Of a DNA stretch of 64,000 nucleotides, positions 48,104 through 56,555 are shown piece by piece. Both the position numbers and the translations under genes were made by a program. The stretch is from Paenibacillus ginsengarvi (GTDB lineage: Bacteria > Bacillota > Bacilli > Paenibacillales > NBRC-103111). The notes under the pieces were generated by a model that saw only the letters and a list, made by a program, of their open reading frames with translations, was not told the DNA's origin and ran no database searches. The DNA is taken from assembly GCF_003626695.1 (NCBI RefSeq), contig NZ_RBAH01000004.1:310001-374000 (forward strand). Direction: 5' to 3'. The first letter of the stretch is position 1, and every line of letters starts with the position of its first letter.

Positions 48104-49273
48104 TTATGAACCGATCGCCTTATCCAATTTGCAATACATTTCCCTATAGTTTTGTGCCATAACCTTGAGCGTGAACAGTTCTTCCACCCTCTTCCTTCCG
48201 CGTTCTCCCATCGCGACTCTTGCATGATGGTCCGATAATAGCTTCATGATAGCTCCCTTCAATTGATCGGAGTTTCGGGGAAGCACCACGTACCCATTAA
48301 AATTATCGATTACGGCTTCCGGATTTCCGCCGACGCGTGTCACGACAAGCGGCAACGAGCATGCCATTCCTTCCAAGATTGCATTGGAGAACCCTTCCTC
48401 GTAAGAAGAGAGAACCTGAATATCCGTAATATTCAAAATGTCTACCATGTCTTGCCTTACGCCCAAAAATTTTACTTTATCGGCAATATCCCAATGTTTT
48501 ACCAACCGTTCAAGCTCCGATTGCATTCCAGCGTCGCGGCCTACGAGCAAAAAACAGACATTGCTTTGCCTTCTTAATACAGCCGCAGCCGCTTCCACAA
48601 ATTCGAGGTGCCCTTTATACGAATGCAGATTCGCTACATTCGTTACAACATAATGATTCTCTGGAATGTGCAACTTTCTTCTAAGCGATTCGGTATCGAT
48701 ATGGCTTCTCTTAAATGTAGATTCATTTACACCGTTATAAATTAAGGTTAATTTCTTCGCAATAAACTTCTCGCGCTGCAACGTATCGTTATAAACTTCT
48801 TTAGAATTGGCCGTTACAACATCTGCGAAAATGTTCGTCATATTCTCGATCCATTGCAGCCATGGCTTTCGATCTTTATATGCGCCCAAACTTCTACGGC
48901 TTGTGACGATATTTTCAATCCCTGCCAACTTCGCGGCAATGACACCATATACGTTCGCCCAATACAAGTACGTATGAACGATGTGGGGACGATCTTCTTT
49001 CAAAGCATTCCTCATTTTCCAGATGACTTTGAGGATGAGTTTCATAAATTGCAAGCGGGAACAGCAATTGACAATTCCCATTACTTTAACCGGTACGCCG
49101 ATTTGTTCAACTTGGCTGGCTAATGCCCCCTTCTCTCTAAGGCAGTAAACAATAGGCTCAAACAAATCCTTATCCAATTCCTTCACCAATTCGACCACAT
49201 GACGTTCAGCTCCACCTGGAACTAAAGTCCCGATAATATAAACGATTCTGACTTTTTTTCGGGAACCACCCAT
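48104..49273 (-). CDS. Glycosyltransferase family 4
   Basis: 389 aa from the ATG at 49273 after GGGGAGTG; the gene begins within the last 68 bp of the polymerase gene. GTLVPGGAERHVVELV is the N-domain loop; VANLHSYKGHLEFVEAA and LSSYEEGFSNAILEGMACSLPLVVT contain the C-domain motifs. It is the first glycosyltransferase of the operon. The 68-bp overlap suggests translational coupling. Specificity unknown. Confidence 0.92.
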   Translation of the reverse strand: MGGSRKKVRIVYIIGTLVPGGAERHVVELVKELDKDLFEPIVYCLREKGALASQVEQIGVPVKVMGIVNCCSRLQFMKLILKVIWKMRNALKEDRPHIVHTYLYWANVYGVIAAKLAGIENIVTSRRSLGAYKDRKPWLQWIENMTNIFADVVTANSKEVYNDTLQREKFIAKKLTLIYNGVNESTFKRSHIDTESLRRKLHIPENHYVVTNVANLHSYKGHLEFVEAAAAVLRRQSNVCFLLVGRDAGMQSELERLVKHWDIADKVKFLGVRQDMVDILNITDIQVLSSYEEGFSNAILEGMACSLPLVVTRVGGNPEAVIDNFNGYVVLPRNSDQLKGAIMKLLSDHHARVAMGERGRKRVEELFTLKVMAQNYREMYCKLDKAIGS

Positions 49274-50534
49274 TATCCACACTCCCCGTCTTAAGACCTG
49301 AAACTGATAATAGCGCAAGCGCAGTAACAAAAGGTTGGAACGTTAGTAGATTATGGTTAAAAAATCCTTCGACTATAAAAACAAGTACGAATGCGATTCC
49401 GGCTCGATTTTGTTTTGAAACAAAAAATAACAACAATCTAATTAATACATAGATGAGGACTAGCAAGCCGATCAAGCCATAATCGGTCCAAACGAGCAAA
49501 TACAAATTGTGGGGACCGACGGGCAATGAACCAGAAAAACCCGTTCCGTGTCCAACGAATGGCGACTCCGCGATCAGATTTATGTACGTGGAGATTAAGT
49601 CGACTCTGCTGTCCGACTTTATCGAATCCGAATCGCCATTTAACATTTCTTGGACTCTCTCGAATCTGGTTTGCCCGGTGCTAGTTTCATATAGGGTGCT
49701 TATATTCGCGAAACTGCTGCTCGCGTATATAATAAAGAAGGCCGCGACGGTCGTAATTGAGACTTTCACCAAAAATTTGATCCTGTTTTTTCCTAAACTA
49801 ACCGCCACGAAACCGACGTACAATGCAAAAGCGAGCGAAAAGATGATAATGCCCCCTCTGGACAACGTCGCAAATATACCGATCGCCGTCATGATCCACA
49901 TCACGCCGTCCATTACTTTGTATTCGTTCCAATTCACACTTAATATAATCAAAATGACCAGTATGTAGCCGCCAGTGTTAGGGTTCTCAGCAAATCCTGC
50001 CGCCCTACCGATGACATTGGTATATTGCCCACCTTGTACGACATCAAGTCCCACAGAGTATAAGTATATGAGCAATGCCGCTATCGCAAACCATTTCGCA
50101 GATTTCTCGATATACTTGATACAACCGGTACATACCAACATGATCAGAAAAATAAGATAGATTAAATAATGGGTGCCTTCGTTTTGAAGACCAAGTACCG
50201 AGTTTGGATGAAGACAGTACAATAGACCCACGATTGCAAGCCAGAAATAAAATAGAAGTACATCCTTGATGTGGACATACATTTGAATAAAACAATATGC
50301 ACCGTCCTTCATATATTCTTTGTACAAACAAAATAAGAACATCCCCAATGCGGAAACTAACTCCAAGCTACCTATTGAAATGAACAAAGGCCCTTTTTTA
50401 CCCAGGTCGTAATCCAGCGACGAAAGTGTAATTACGAATAATACACAAGCCATAATCCAAACGATCCAGTTCGCAATATCAATCTGAAGTGGCTTTGACT
50501 GAGAAATGTTTTTTTTCGATCCGGTACTAGGCAT
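49206..50534 (-). CDS. O-antigen polymerase/ligase-type membrane protein (Wzy)
   Basis: 442 aa with ten to twelve hydrophobic segments and a large outside loop near residues 280-345. The Wzy_C-type signature is AAGFAENPNTGGYILVILI (residues about 180-200) and VGHGTGFSGSLPVGPHNLYL in the loop. It polymerises lipid-linked repeat units outside the membrane. It overlaps the flippase gene by 8 bp and the next glycosyltransferase by 68 bp. Confidence 0.88.
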   Translation of the reverse strand: MPSTGSKKNISQSKPLQIDIANWIVWIMACVLFVITLSSLDYDLGKKGPLFISIGSLELVSALGMFLFCLYKEYMKDGAYCFIQMYVHIKDVLLFYFWLAIVGLLYCLHPNSVLGLQNEGTHYLIYLIFLIMLVCTGCIKYIEKSAKWFAIAALLIYLYSVGLDVVQGGQYTNVIGRAAGFAENPNTGGYILVILIILSVNWNEYKVMDGVMWIMTAIGIFATLSRGGIIIFSLAFALYVGFVAVSLGKNRIKFLVKVSITTVAAFFIIYASSSFANISTLYETSTGQTRFERVQEMLNGDSDSIKSDSRVDLISTYINLIAESPFVGHGTGFSGSLPVGPHNLYLLVWTDYGLIGLLVLIYVLIRLLLFFVSKQNRAGIAFVLVFIVEGFFNHNLLTFQPFVTALALLSVSGLKTGSVDNGWFPKKSQNRLYYRDFSSRWS

Positions 50535-52065
50535 GTTCCCTCACTTCCCCGCCCCTGCCTCCCGTAAAAATTCGCTTAATATCAATTTGGAATAGGCGAT
50601 ATATGAATAGCAAGCAAACAGAACAAATCACCGTAGCAATGGTCAGCCATAGCACGAGTCCCAAGTTTCCCGTTGGGGTCGCAACATTTTTTATTGAACC
50701 AATCAGAGCCAAAAGGCACAAATTGGACATCACCGCTTTAAGCAAAAACTGGACAGTTTTTCTTTCGAGCAAGTGACCTACTCTTCTGGTAAGAAAACAA
50801 TATAACAACGTCATCGTCGCTCCACTGGCAATGACTGTACCTAGCGCAATACCGTTATGCCCGTAAAACCGCATCATCAAAATACTGGTGCTCACATTTA
50901 CTACAAGTCCTATCAAAGAGACGATTACTTGATCTCTTGCATCTTGGATTGCATTATAAACTCTTGCCAAAATGGTGTTACCTAGTTGGAAGTATAAGCC
51001 AACGGAATATACGGCCCAAGCCGTTGAAGTATACCGGGTAGATTGGGCATCGAATGCTCCTCGTTCAAATAACAATTTTACAATTAGAGGCGAAAAATGA
51101 ATTATTATAACGGCGATTGGAAACATAACTAGGGCATAGGCCGAGAAAATATGGTTTACATTATGTTTCAACTGTTCAAGTTTGTTTTCCGCGATCAGTT
51201 GCGAAAAAGACCGCATTGTCGTCGAAGATATCGTAAGGACTAGTATTTGAACAAATATCGAATTTAACTTGTCTGCGTAATTTAACGACGAAATGGCTCC
51301 TTCATACAAGTGACTTGCCAACAATTGACCAATCATTGGATTTGCATGACCTAAGGTTGCACTAATGAGCAGAGGAACCGTTAATACTAATGCTTTTTTT
51401 GTTTCAGGATTAAAAAAATTGAACCCGCGAGGTAAAACTATGCTTGCTTTGCGCAGAAAAAGGAGCTGTACGGCGATGTCAACAATCGAGCCGATCAACA
51501 AACTATAGCATAAAGTAAACATATCCTTATCGGGGTCTGTAAATATGTATCCAATAGAAACAAATGCACCGACCAAAGCCGAGATGCATGGCATAATAAA
51601 ATTGTTTCTAGCGTTGTATAAGTTTTTAAGCAGAATGATTCCACAATTGGTTAGCAACGTGAATATGAGCACTTTACTGAGTGAAACCAATAAACCGAAA
51701 TAACCATTATCAAATCCGTAAGGAAGCAGCTTGAGCAAGATTTGGGAAGTTGAAGTAAACAATGCTATGAGAGCAACGACAAAAGCGATCATTAGTAGAC
51801 TGATGCTTTTATATATGCGCATTGATTCCACTTCACCGTATTTGACCCTACTGGATATAATAATCGGAATTAATGCGCCTTGCAGTGGTCCCATCAGCAG
51901 CCCAGATAACAGGATCGGAATAAAAAGCGCCATGACAAATACGTCATATTCGATATTTGTCCCGAAATAAAAAGCCACGATAATATTTTTTCCGAAGCTG
52001 ACAACATTGCTGATTATCGTAAACATCATCAGGACTACCATAGGCTTTTTCAAAAAAGCCGTCAT
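50527..52065 (-). CDS. Lipid-linked repeat-unit flippase (MurJ/MviN-like Wzx)
   Basis: 512 aa from the ATG at 52065, two bases after the dehydratase stop; a GTG at 52098 inside the dehydratase gene is an alternative. About 14 hydrophobic segments. The MOP superfamily, MurJ branch, is shown by FYFGTNIEYDVFVMALFIP, GPLQGALIPI and LLFERGAFDAQST. In this operon it most likely flips the undecaprenyl-linked repeat unit rather than lipid II. It overlaps the polymerase gene by 8 bp. Confidence 0.88.
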   Translation of the reverse strand: MTAFLKKPMVVLMMFTIISNVVSFGKNIIVAFYFGTNIEYDVFVMALFIPILLSGLLMGPLQGALIPIIISSRVKYGEVESMRIYKSISLLMIAFVVALIALFTSTSQILLKLLPYGFDNGYFGLLVSLSKVLIFTLLTNCGIILLKNLYNARNNFIMPCISALVGAFVSIGYIFTDPDKDMFTLCYSLLIGSIVDIAVQLLFLRKASIVLPRGFNFFNPETKKALVLTVPLLISATLGHANPMIGQLLASHLYEGAISSLNYADKLNSIFVQILVLTISSTTMRSFSQLIAENKLEQLKHNVNHIFSAYALVMFPIAVIIIHFSPLIVKLLFERGAFDAQSTRYTSTAWAVYSVGLYFQLGNTILARVYNAIQDARDQVIVSLIGLVVNVSTSILMMRFYGHNGIALGTVIASGATMTLLYCFLTRRVGHLLERKTVQFLLKAVMSNLCLLALIGSIKNVATPTGNLGLVLWLTIATVICSVCLLFIYRLFQIDIKRIFTGGRGGEVREHA

Positions 52066-52067
52066 TC

Positions 52068-53918
52068 TCAAGATTTGACTAGTTCTTTGCTTTCCCACTG
52101 TTCCACCGTCCGATACATAGGTACAATATGCCCGATAAGGTCTTTGATATACTCTTTATTTCCCCGTAGCACATGCTCCAACTTGGAAATTTCCGCTTCC
52201 AATTCGCTTCTGTTCACATGGGCCGGTTTTCCTATGAAAATACGGTTATGTTTTGTCGAAGCAAGCCCCTCCTCGTTCGTCAGAAGCTCTTCGAACAATT
52301 TCTCTCCGGGACGAATGCCCGTATAATGGATAGGAATATCGACATTGGGCTCGAAGCCTGACAAACGAATCAAATCTTTTGCAAGGTTGAGAATTTTTAC
52401 AGGCTCACCCATATCCAGGACGAATACTTCTCCTCCATTCGCCAAAGAACCTGCCTGTATAACCAGTTGAACCGCCTCCGGTATCGTCATGAAATATCTA
52501 ATCATGTCCGGATGAGTAACTGTGACGGGTCCGCCGCTTTCGATTTGCTGTTTGAATCTGGGAATGACGCTGCCTCGACTCCCTAGCACATTGCCGAATC
52601 TGACCGCGGCATATTTCGTGCGGCTAGTATGATTCAAACTCTGAATGTACATCTCAGCGATCCGTTTCGTCGCCCCCATTATACTTGTCGGATTTACGGC
52701 TTTATCCGTCGATATGAGAACAAACCGGCCCGTACCGTACTTATCGGCGCAATCCGCAACGTTGCGTGTGCCCAGCACGTTGTTTTTGACTGCTTCCGCG
52801 GGATTTCGCTCCATAAGCGGTACGTGCTTATGCGCGGCTGCGTGAAAGACGACTTCGGGAGAGTACGTCCGGAATACATCGTCAATCCGGTTCCGATCCT
52901 GGACATCTGCAATAATGGGTTCCAATTCAAGTTGCGGATATTTGCTCCGTAGCTCCATCTCTATGGAATAAATGCTGTTCTCCCCATGGCCAAGAAGTAG
53001 CAATTGTTTAGGGCGAAACTCCGCAATTTGCCGACATAGCTCGGACCCTATCGAGCCGCCTGCCCCTGTTATGAGTACGGTTTTGTTTTCTACATAGTTG
53101 GCGATACCTTCCAAATCGACTTTTACCGCTTCCCTCCCGAGCAAATCTTCGACTTCTACATCACGAATTTCTTTGATAGTGATTTTTCCGTGAATAAGAT
53201 CATCCAAGCTGGGTATGATTTTCAATTTGGCTTTCGTCATTTTGCAAACATCGATCAGTTGCGATATCCCCCTCTTGGATAAAGAAGGAATTGCAATTAT
53301 AATGTCATCAATCTGAAATCGTTCGACAACCTCACCTATTTGATCTTTCCCCCCCAATACGGGAATACCCAAAACTTGGTGCTTATGTTTCTTAGGATCG
53401 TCATCGATAAAGACAACCGGATACATTTCGGAATTACGATTGAACTTCAATTCTTTCGCAATGAATGTACCGCAGTCTCCGGCACCTATGATGAGCGCTT
53501 TTCGTTGACTCGATTGGCGCTTATTGTACGAGTCCCTTGCAATTCTCCATGCAAATCGCACGCCGCCCATAAGTAGCAATGTGGTTTCAAATATGGATAA
53601 CATCAACGAAACGGGTAATAGCTGGCCCTTGACGATTGAAGTGATGGCAAACGATAATAAACTGCTTAACGAAACCGATTTGATAATAGAAATCAATTCG
53701 CCTATACTGGAATAACGCCATACTCGTTTGTACAGATTAAACAGGATCATGAAAATTGTACTTACAGCAATCGAAACGAATGTGTATGACAGCCAATCCG
53801 CATAGTGGCTCTTTGGAATACGTCCTTCGAAATGAAGAAAATATGCCGTGAATACACTTGCCCATACAATAACAATGTCCGTTCCAACCAATATATAAGT
53901 TTTGAAGTTTATCTTCAT
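52068..53918 (-). CDS. UDP-HexNAc 4,6-dehydratase, membrane type (PglF/CapD-like)
   Basis: 616 aa from the ATG at 53918 with AAGGAGTG. Four N-terminal membrane helices (residues 8-115) are followed by a CoA-binding-like Rossmann domain (IIGAGDCGTFIAKEL) and a catalytic SDR domain (ITGAGGSIGSELCRQI, HAAAHKHVPLMERNP, STDKAVNPTSIMGATKR). The Met in place of the SDR Tyr in IMGATKR is the hallmark of inverting or retaining 4,6-dehydratases of the PglF/FlaA1 kind. It makes UDP-4-keto-6-deoxy-HexNAc for the aminotransferase at 38174. 260 bp of structured non-coding DNA separates it from the kinase gene. Confidence 0.94.
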   Translation of the reverse strand: MKINFKTYILVGTDIVIVWASVFTAYFLHFEGRIPKSHYADWLSYTFVSIAVSTIFMILFNLYKRVWRYSSIGELISIIKSVSLSSLLSFAITSIVKGQLLPVSLMLSIFETTLLLMGGVRFAWRIARDSYNKRQSSQRKALIIGAGDCGTFIAKELKFNRNSEMYPVVFIDDDPKKHKHQVLGIPVLGGKDQIGEVVERFQIDDIIIAIPSLSKRGISQLIDVCKMTKAKLKIIPSLDDLIHGKITIKEIRDVEVEDLLGREAVKVDLEGIANYVENKTVLITGAGGSIGSELCRQIAEFRPKQLLLLGHGENSIYSIEMELRSKYPQLELEPIIADVQDRNRIDDVFRTYSPEVVFHAAAHKHVPLMERNPAEAVKNNVLGTRNVADCADKYGTGRFVLISTDKAVNPTSIMGATKRIAEMYIQSLNHTSRTKYAAVRFGNVLGSRGSVIPRFKQQIESGGPVTVTHPDMIRYFMTIPEAVQLVIQAGSLANGGEVFVLDMGEPVKILNLAKDLIRLSGFEPNVDIPIHYTGIRPGEKLFEELLTNEEGLASTKHNRIFIGKPAHVNRSELEAEISKLEHVLRGNKEYIKDLIGHIVPMYRTVEQWESKELVKS

Positions 53919-53938
53919 ATACCTACACTCCTTATTCC

Positions 53939-54178
53939 ACTCATTTTCTTTCACAAAAAGAAAACAACCGGCAGGACCTTCCGACAAAGACAAAGGCATG
54001 CCAGCTCTTTTCAATTTATGAAAAGGTTGGGCATCTAACCCACCCTCACACCACACCACCGACGATCTACGTCTAAGGCGGTAACCGCCCACAGCATGGT
54101 CGAGTGCCTACATTGATAAAGGTAAGTAGACATCACCTAATTGTCGTTACGTTATGGAACGGTTTTCCTAAGTCCCAT
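53939..54178 (-). ncRNA. Candidate EAR/epsC-type antitermination RNA in the operon
   Basis: The 240-260 nt gap between the BY-kinase and the dehydratase gene is the only large gap in the front half of the operon and lies exactly where B. subtilis has the EAR element (between epsB and epsC). It can fold: GGCGGTAACCGCC (54077-54089) is palindromic; GACG-ATCTA-CGTC lies next to it (54061-54073); GTCTAC/GTAGGC and CTTTTCA/TGAAAAG (54007-54025) are further stems. I cannot match the EAR consensus by eye, so the name is from position and structure only. Confidence 0.35.
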
Positions 54179-54835
54179 TTACAAACTGATGGCGCGGGAT
54201 CGCTTTTTATCATTCAAGACGACACCCAACACAGGCGCCTTAATTTGTTCCAGTCGATTTATGGCCTGTGCAATATGGCCTTGTCTTGTTTTTCCAGATT
54301 TGATTACGAGAAGCACTCCGTCGCACAGTGCTGCGATAATCTGGGCATCGGTAGATTGCAAAACAGGTGGAGAATCGAAAAAAATGAAATTATACGTTTT
54401 CCGGAGCTTCTCAATTAATGAAATCACTTGATCAGAACAGATCAATTGCGTTGAATACTGTTGTAGCGGTCCGGACGTCAAGAGCGATAAATTGGCAATC
54501 GAAGTATTACAGACGGATTCGTCCACGGAATGTCGTTGCAACAATACATCTGAAAGACCGATTTTGTTCGATACGGAAAATACTTGATGAAGCCTGGGGA
54601 TTTTCCAATGGGCATCGATCAAAATAACTTTGTGTCCTTCCTGAGCGTAGGCAATTGCAAGATTGGATACCGTCGTCGTTTTCCCTTCGCCGTGTAAAGA
54701 GGAAGTAACTAATATGGTGCTGGGATCTTCGGCCCCGAATCGAAGATTCGCTCTCAAACTTCGGTAAGCTTCGGAAGCAGCTGACATCGGGTCGAGGTAA
54801 GAAACTAACGCACTCTTATTAATTGGTACCGACAT
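54179..54835 (-). CDS. BY-kinase-like ATPase of exopolysaccharide assembly (CpsD/EpsB type)
   Basis: 218 aa from the ATG at 54835; the start overlaps the wzz gene by 17 bp. Walker A is TSSLHGEGKTTT near residue 47 (usually SSxPGEGKS), Walker B is FIFFDSPP near residue 150. Walker A' reads LIDAHWKIPRLH where the family has LIDADLRRPxxH, so the second acidic residue is replaced by His. The usual C-terminal tyrosine cluster is absent; the protein ends DKKRSRAISL. It may regulate chain length with Wzz, but autophosphorylation on a tail tyrosine is unlikely. Confidence 0.88.
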   Translation of the reverse strand: MSVPINKSALVSYLDPMSAASEAYRSLRANLRFGAEDPSTILVTSSLHGEGKTTTVSNLAIAYAQEGHKVILIDAHWKIPRLHQVFSVSNKIGLSDVLLQRHSVDESVCNTSIANLSLLTSGPLQQYSTQLICSDQVISLIEKLRKTYNFIFFDSPPVLQSTDAQIIAALCDGVLLVIKSGKTRQGHIAQAINRLEQIKAPVLGVVLNDKKRSRAISL

Positions 54836-55574
54836 ATGTCTCACCGCCCTTGCCTGATTTGACTGAAGACGAAGCGCCGTTCTGCACTCCAGAACTATAT
54901 CTTTGTATTTTCGAAACGGTCGCAATCACCGGTAATCCGAGTCTCCGCCGCGCCTCTTCATCGCTGCGGATCGTATCATTCCCTACTTCCATTGCGAACA
55001 CGATGCCAACTGAAATGAGGAGCGACAGTAAAAAACCGATTACGATGTTGAACGGAATGTTGGGCGATAGGGGTTTCGGATTGTTGAGCGTTTTTGCAGA
55101 ATGTAGAATCGTAATATTATCGGTCATCATAATTTTGGGAATTTCCGTCTTGAACACTTCAGACACCGCATTAACGATTTTTACCGCATTACTTTGCGAC
55201 GAATCCGTGACGGTCAATGTAATGATCTGAGAATCCCTGACTCCGCTGACTTTTACTTTCCCTATCAATTGATTCGAAGTCATCCCGATATCAGGGTATT
55301 GTTCGACGACTTTTTCCATGATGGCCGATGTTCCAACAATTTCCTTATAGGTGTTGACTAAAATAAGGCTCGTGGTTACAGAAGAGTAATCAACCCGATC
55401 GCTTTGGGCTGAAGATTTGATTTGATTAACAATCAGCTTAACCGATGCCGAGTAGATCGGCGTGACCAAATAAGCGCTATACAAGTAAGCCGCACTACAG
55501 CCAATTAAAACGAATACCGCTATAATCCAGAATCGTTTTCTCAAAATCGCACTTAGTTCTCTCGTCTCTGTCAT
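54819..55574 (-). CDS. Polysaccharide chain-length regulator (Wzz/CpsC/YveK type)
   Basis: 251 aa with two membrane helices (residues 14-34 and about 172-195) around an extracellular domain. The sequence PLSPNIPFNIVIGFLLSLL just before the second helix is the proline-rich PCP motif. The cytoplasmic tail would activate the BY-kinase-like partner. It starts 24 bp after the PilZ-like gene and overlaps the kinase by 17 bp. Confidence 0.92.
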   Translation of the reverse strand: MTETRELSAILRKRFWIIAVFVLIGCSAAYLYSAYLVTPIYSASVKLIVNQIKSSAQSDRVDYSSVTTSLILVNTYKEIVGTSAIMEKVVEQYPDIGMTSNQLIGKVKVSGVRDSQIITLTVTDSSQSNAVKIVNAVSEVFKTEIPKIMMTDNITILHSAKTLNNPKPLSPNIPFNIVIGFLLSLLISVGIVFAMEVGNDTIRSDEEARRRLGLPVIATVSKIQRYSSGVQNGASSSVKSGKGGETYVGTN

Positions 55575-55598
55575 CCAAATTCTCCTTTGTTTCGATGT

Positions 55599-56027
55599 TT
55601 AACATAGAACTTCAAATTGCGATGATTTCGCATTTTTTTCAGCTTCGAACATGTTATATCTCTCTATTTTGGTTATGCCGTATTTCGTGCGTATCGCTTC
55701 CCTCCATATTCGAAAACCTGGATCTAACATGAATTTATTGGCACCGGTAAGGTGAACTCCGTATTCGTAGATCCCCTCCAGTTCTCGACTCCATACTAGA
55801 AGCCCATTTACCAAATGCACGTGCTGCGTTACCCGAAATTCAAACTCGAGCCATACCCCCCGGCTTTCGGGTATATTTAGATTTGTTGAGAAATAGAGCT
55901 CCGTCATGCCGAGATGAATAATTTTCACAAGCGCAAATTTACTCTGCACGGCCTTATCCCCAATATGCACAATCTGCATTTTTCCGATCAAGGTAGGCGT
56001 AAGTTTGCATCGCACCGGTCGTCTCAA
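55599..56027 (-). CDS. PilZ-like domain protein heading the exopolysaccharide operon
   Basis: 142 aa from a TTG at 56027 with GGAGAGG upstream. The N-terminal LRRPVRCKL gives the RxxxR motif that contacts c-di-GMP, and WLEFEF..LVNGLLVWSRELEGIYEYGVHL follows the PilZ beta-barrel. The second motif, normally DxSxxG, is changed (HLGMTEL), so ligand binding is uncertain. It may be a sensor or docking domain for the assembly machine. It is 24 bp from wzz and probably its first partner gene; a perfect Xre-type dyad lies 75 bp upstream. Confidence 0.6.
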   Translation of the reverse strand: MRRPVRCKLTPTLIGKMQIVHIGDKAVQSKFALVKIIHLGMTELYFSTNLNIPESRGVWLEFEFRVTQHVHLVNGLLVWSRELEGIYEYGVHLTGANKFMLDPGFRIWREAIRTKYGITKIERYNMFEAEKNAKSSQFEVLC

Positions 56028-56101
56028 TTTATAAAAACCGCCTCTCCGTAAAAATCGTAAAAATCGTTATGTGCGACGCATTGCTACACCCATTAATTGA
56101 C

Positions 56102-56116
56102 GATACGTTACGTATC
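56102..56116 (-). promoter_or_regulatory. Xre-type dyad GATACGTTACGTATC before the PilZ/EPS operon
   Basis: Perfect GATAC-N5-GTATC, 75 bp upstream of the PilZ-like gene. No convincing -35/-10 pair could be assigned around it; the spacing in the other copies suggests the promoter overlaps. Confidence 0.65.
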
Positions 56117-56193
56117 ATATAAGACGCAAGTATTCCTTATGATCGGCTACTGGTCGGTCGGATAAAAACTATAGCCTTATTTTCCGCTGGAAA

Positions 56194-56406
56194 TCAATTT
56201 TTCCGTTCGTCGGATGCAGGCATGTCTATCCCGGAAATACGCATCATGTCGTCGCGTTTCGTTTGACTGGTTTGCTGGGATTCGGAAATAAGTCTCTTTG
56301 CCATTGTCGGGTCTTTTCCCATATAACGTATAATATCCATTACATCGAGTTGAATCTGCTTTTCGCTATTCTTTTTTTTTCTAGAACTCGACTTATTTCG
56401 ACTCAT
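56194..56406 (-). CDS. Small basic hypothetical protein divergent from the Xre regulator
   Basis: 70 aa, start after AGGAG with a 6-base gap. The N-terminus is lysine/arginine-rich (SRNKSSSRKKKNSEK), followed by IQLDVMDIIRYMGKDP and an amphipathic helix. The middle resembles the small protein at 36217-36399. The promoter is excellent (TTGACA-17-TAAACT) and its spacer holds a perfect Xre-type dyad. No family is recognised. Its place between the regulator and the exopolysaccharide operon, in the direction of the operon, suggests an antirepressor, DNA-binding or operon-specific factor, but that is speculation. Confidence 0.7.
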   Translation of the reverse strand: MSRNKSSSRKKKNSEKQIQLDVMDIIRYMGKDPTMAKRLISESQQTSQTKRDDMMRISGIDMPASDERKN

Positions 56407-56441
56407 ACTTTGCTCCTATATATGATATCGTCCCCAGAATC

Positions 56442-56470
56442 AGTTTATGATACACTTTGTATCGTGTCAA
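56442..56470 (-). promoter_or_regulatory. Promoter with Xre-type operator in its spacer
   Basis: Minus strand TTGACA (56470-56465), 17 bp, TAAACT (56447-56442). GATACACTTTGTATC (56449-56463) sits exactly in the 17-bp spacer. A bound protein would exclude polymerase. It faces the small gene at 56194-56406. The regulator gene has a separate promoter TTGTTA-18-TATACT at 56491-56520 on the plus strand. Confidence 0.8.
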
Positions 56471-56555
56471 TACATTATTTTTTATTGATCTTGTTATCGC
56501 ACGATTTATCCGGGTATACTAATACTACGTAGATTAGGTAATAGGAGGACTCATA

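Noticed and set aside
56041-56090. Direct repeat CGATTTTTACGATTTTTACGG on the minus strand as a regulatory site
   Set aside because: A simple AT-rich repeat in the leader near the PilZ-like start; no second copy elsewhere and no symmetry.
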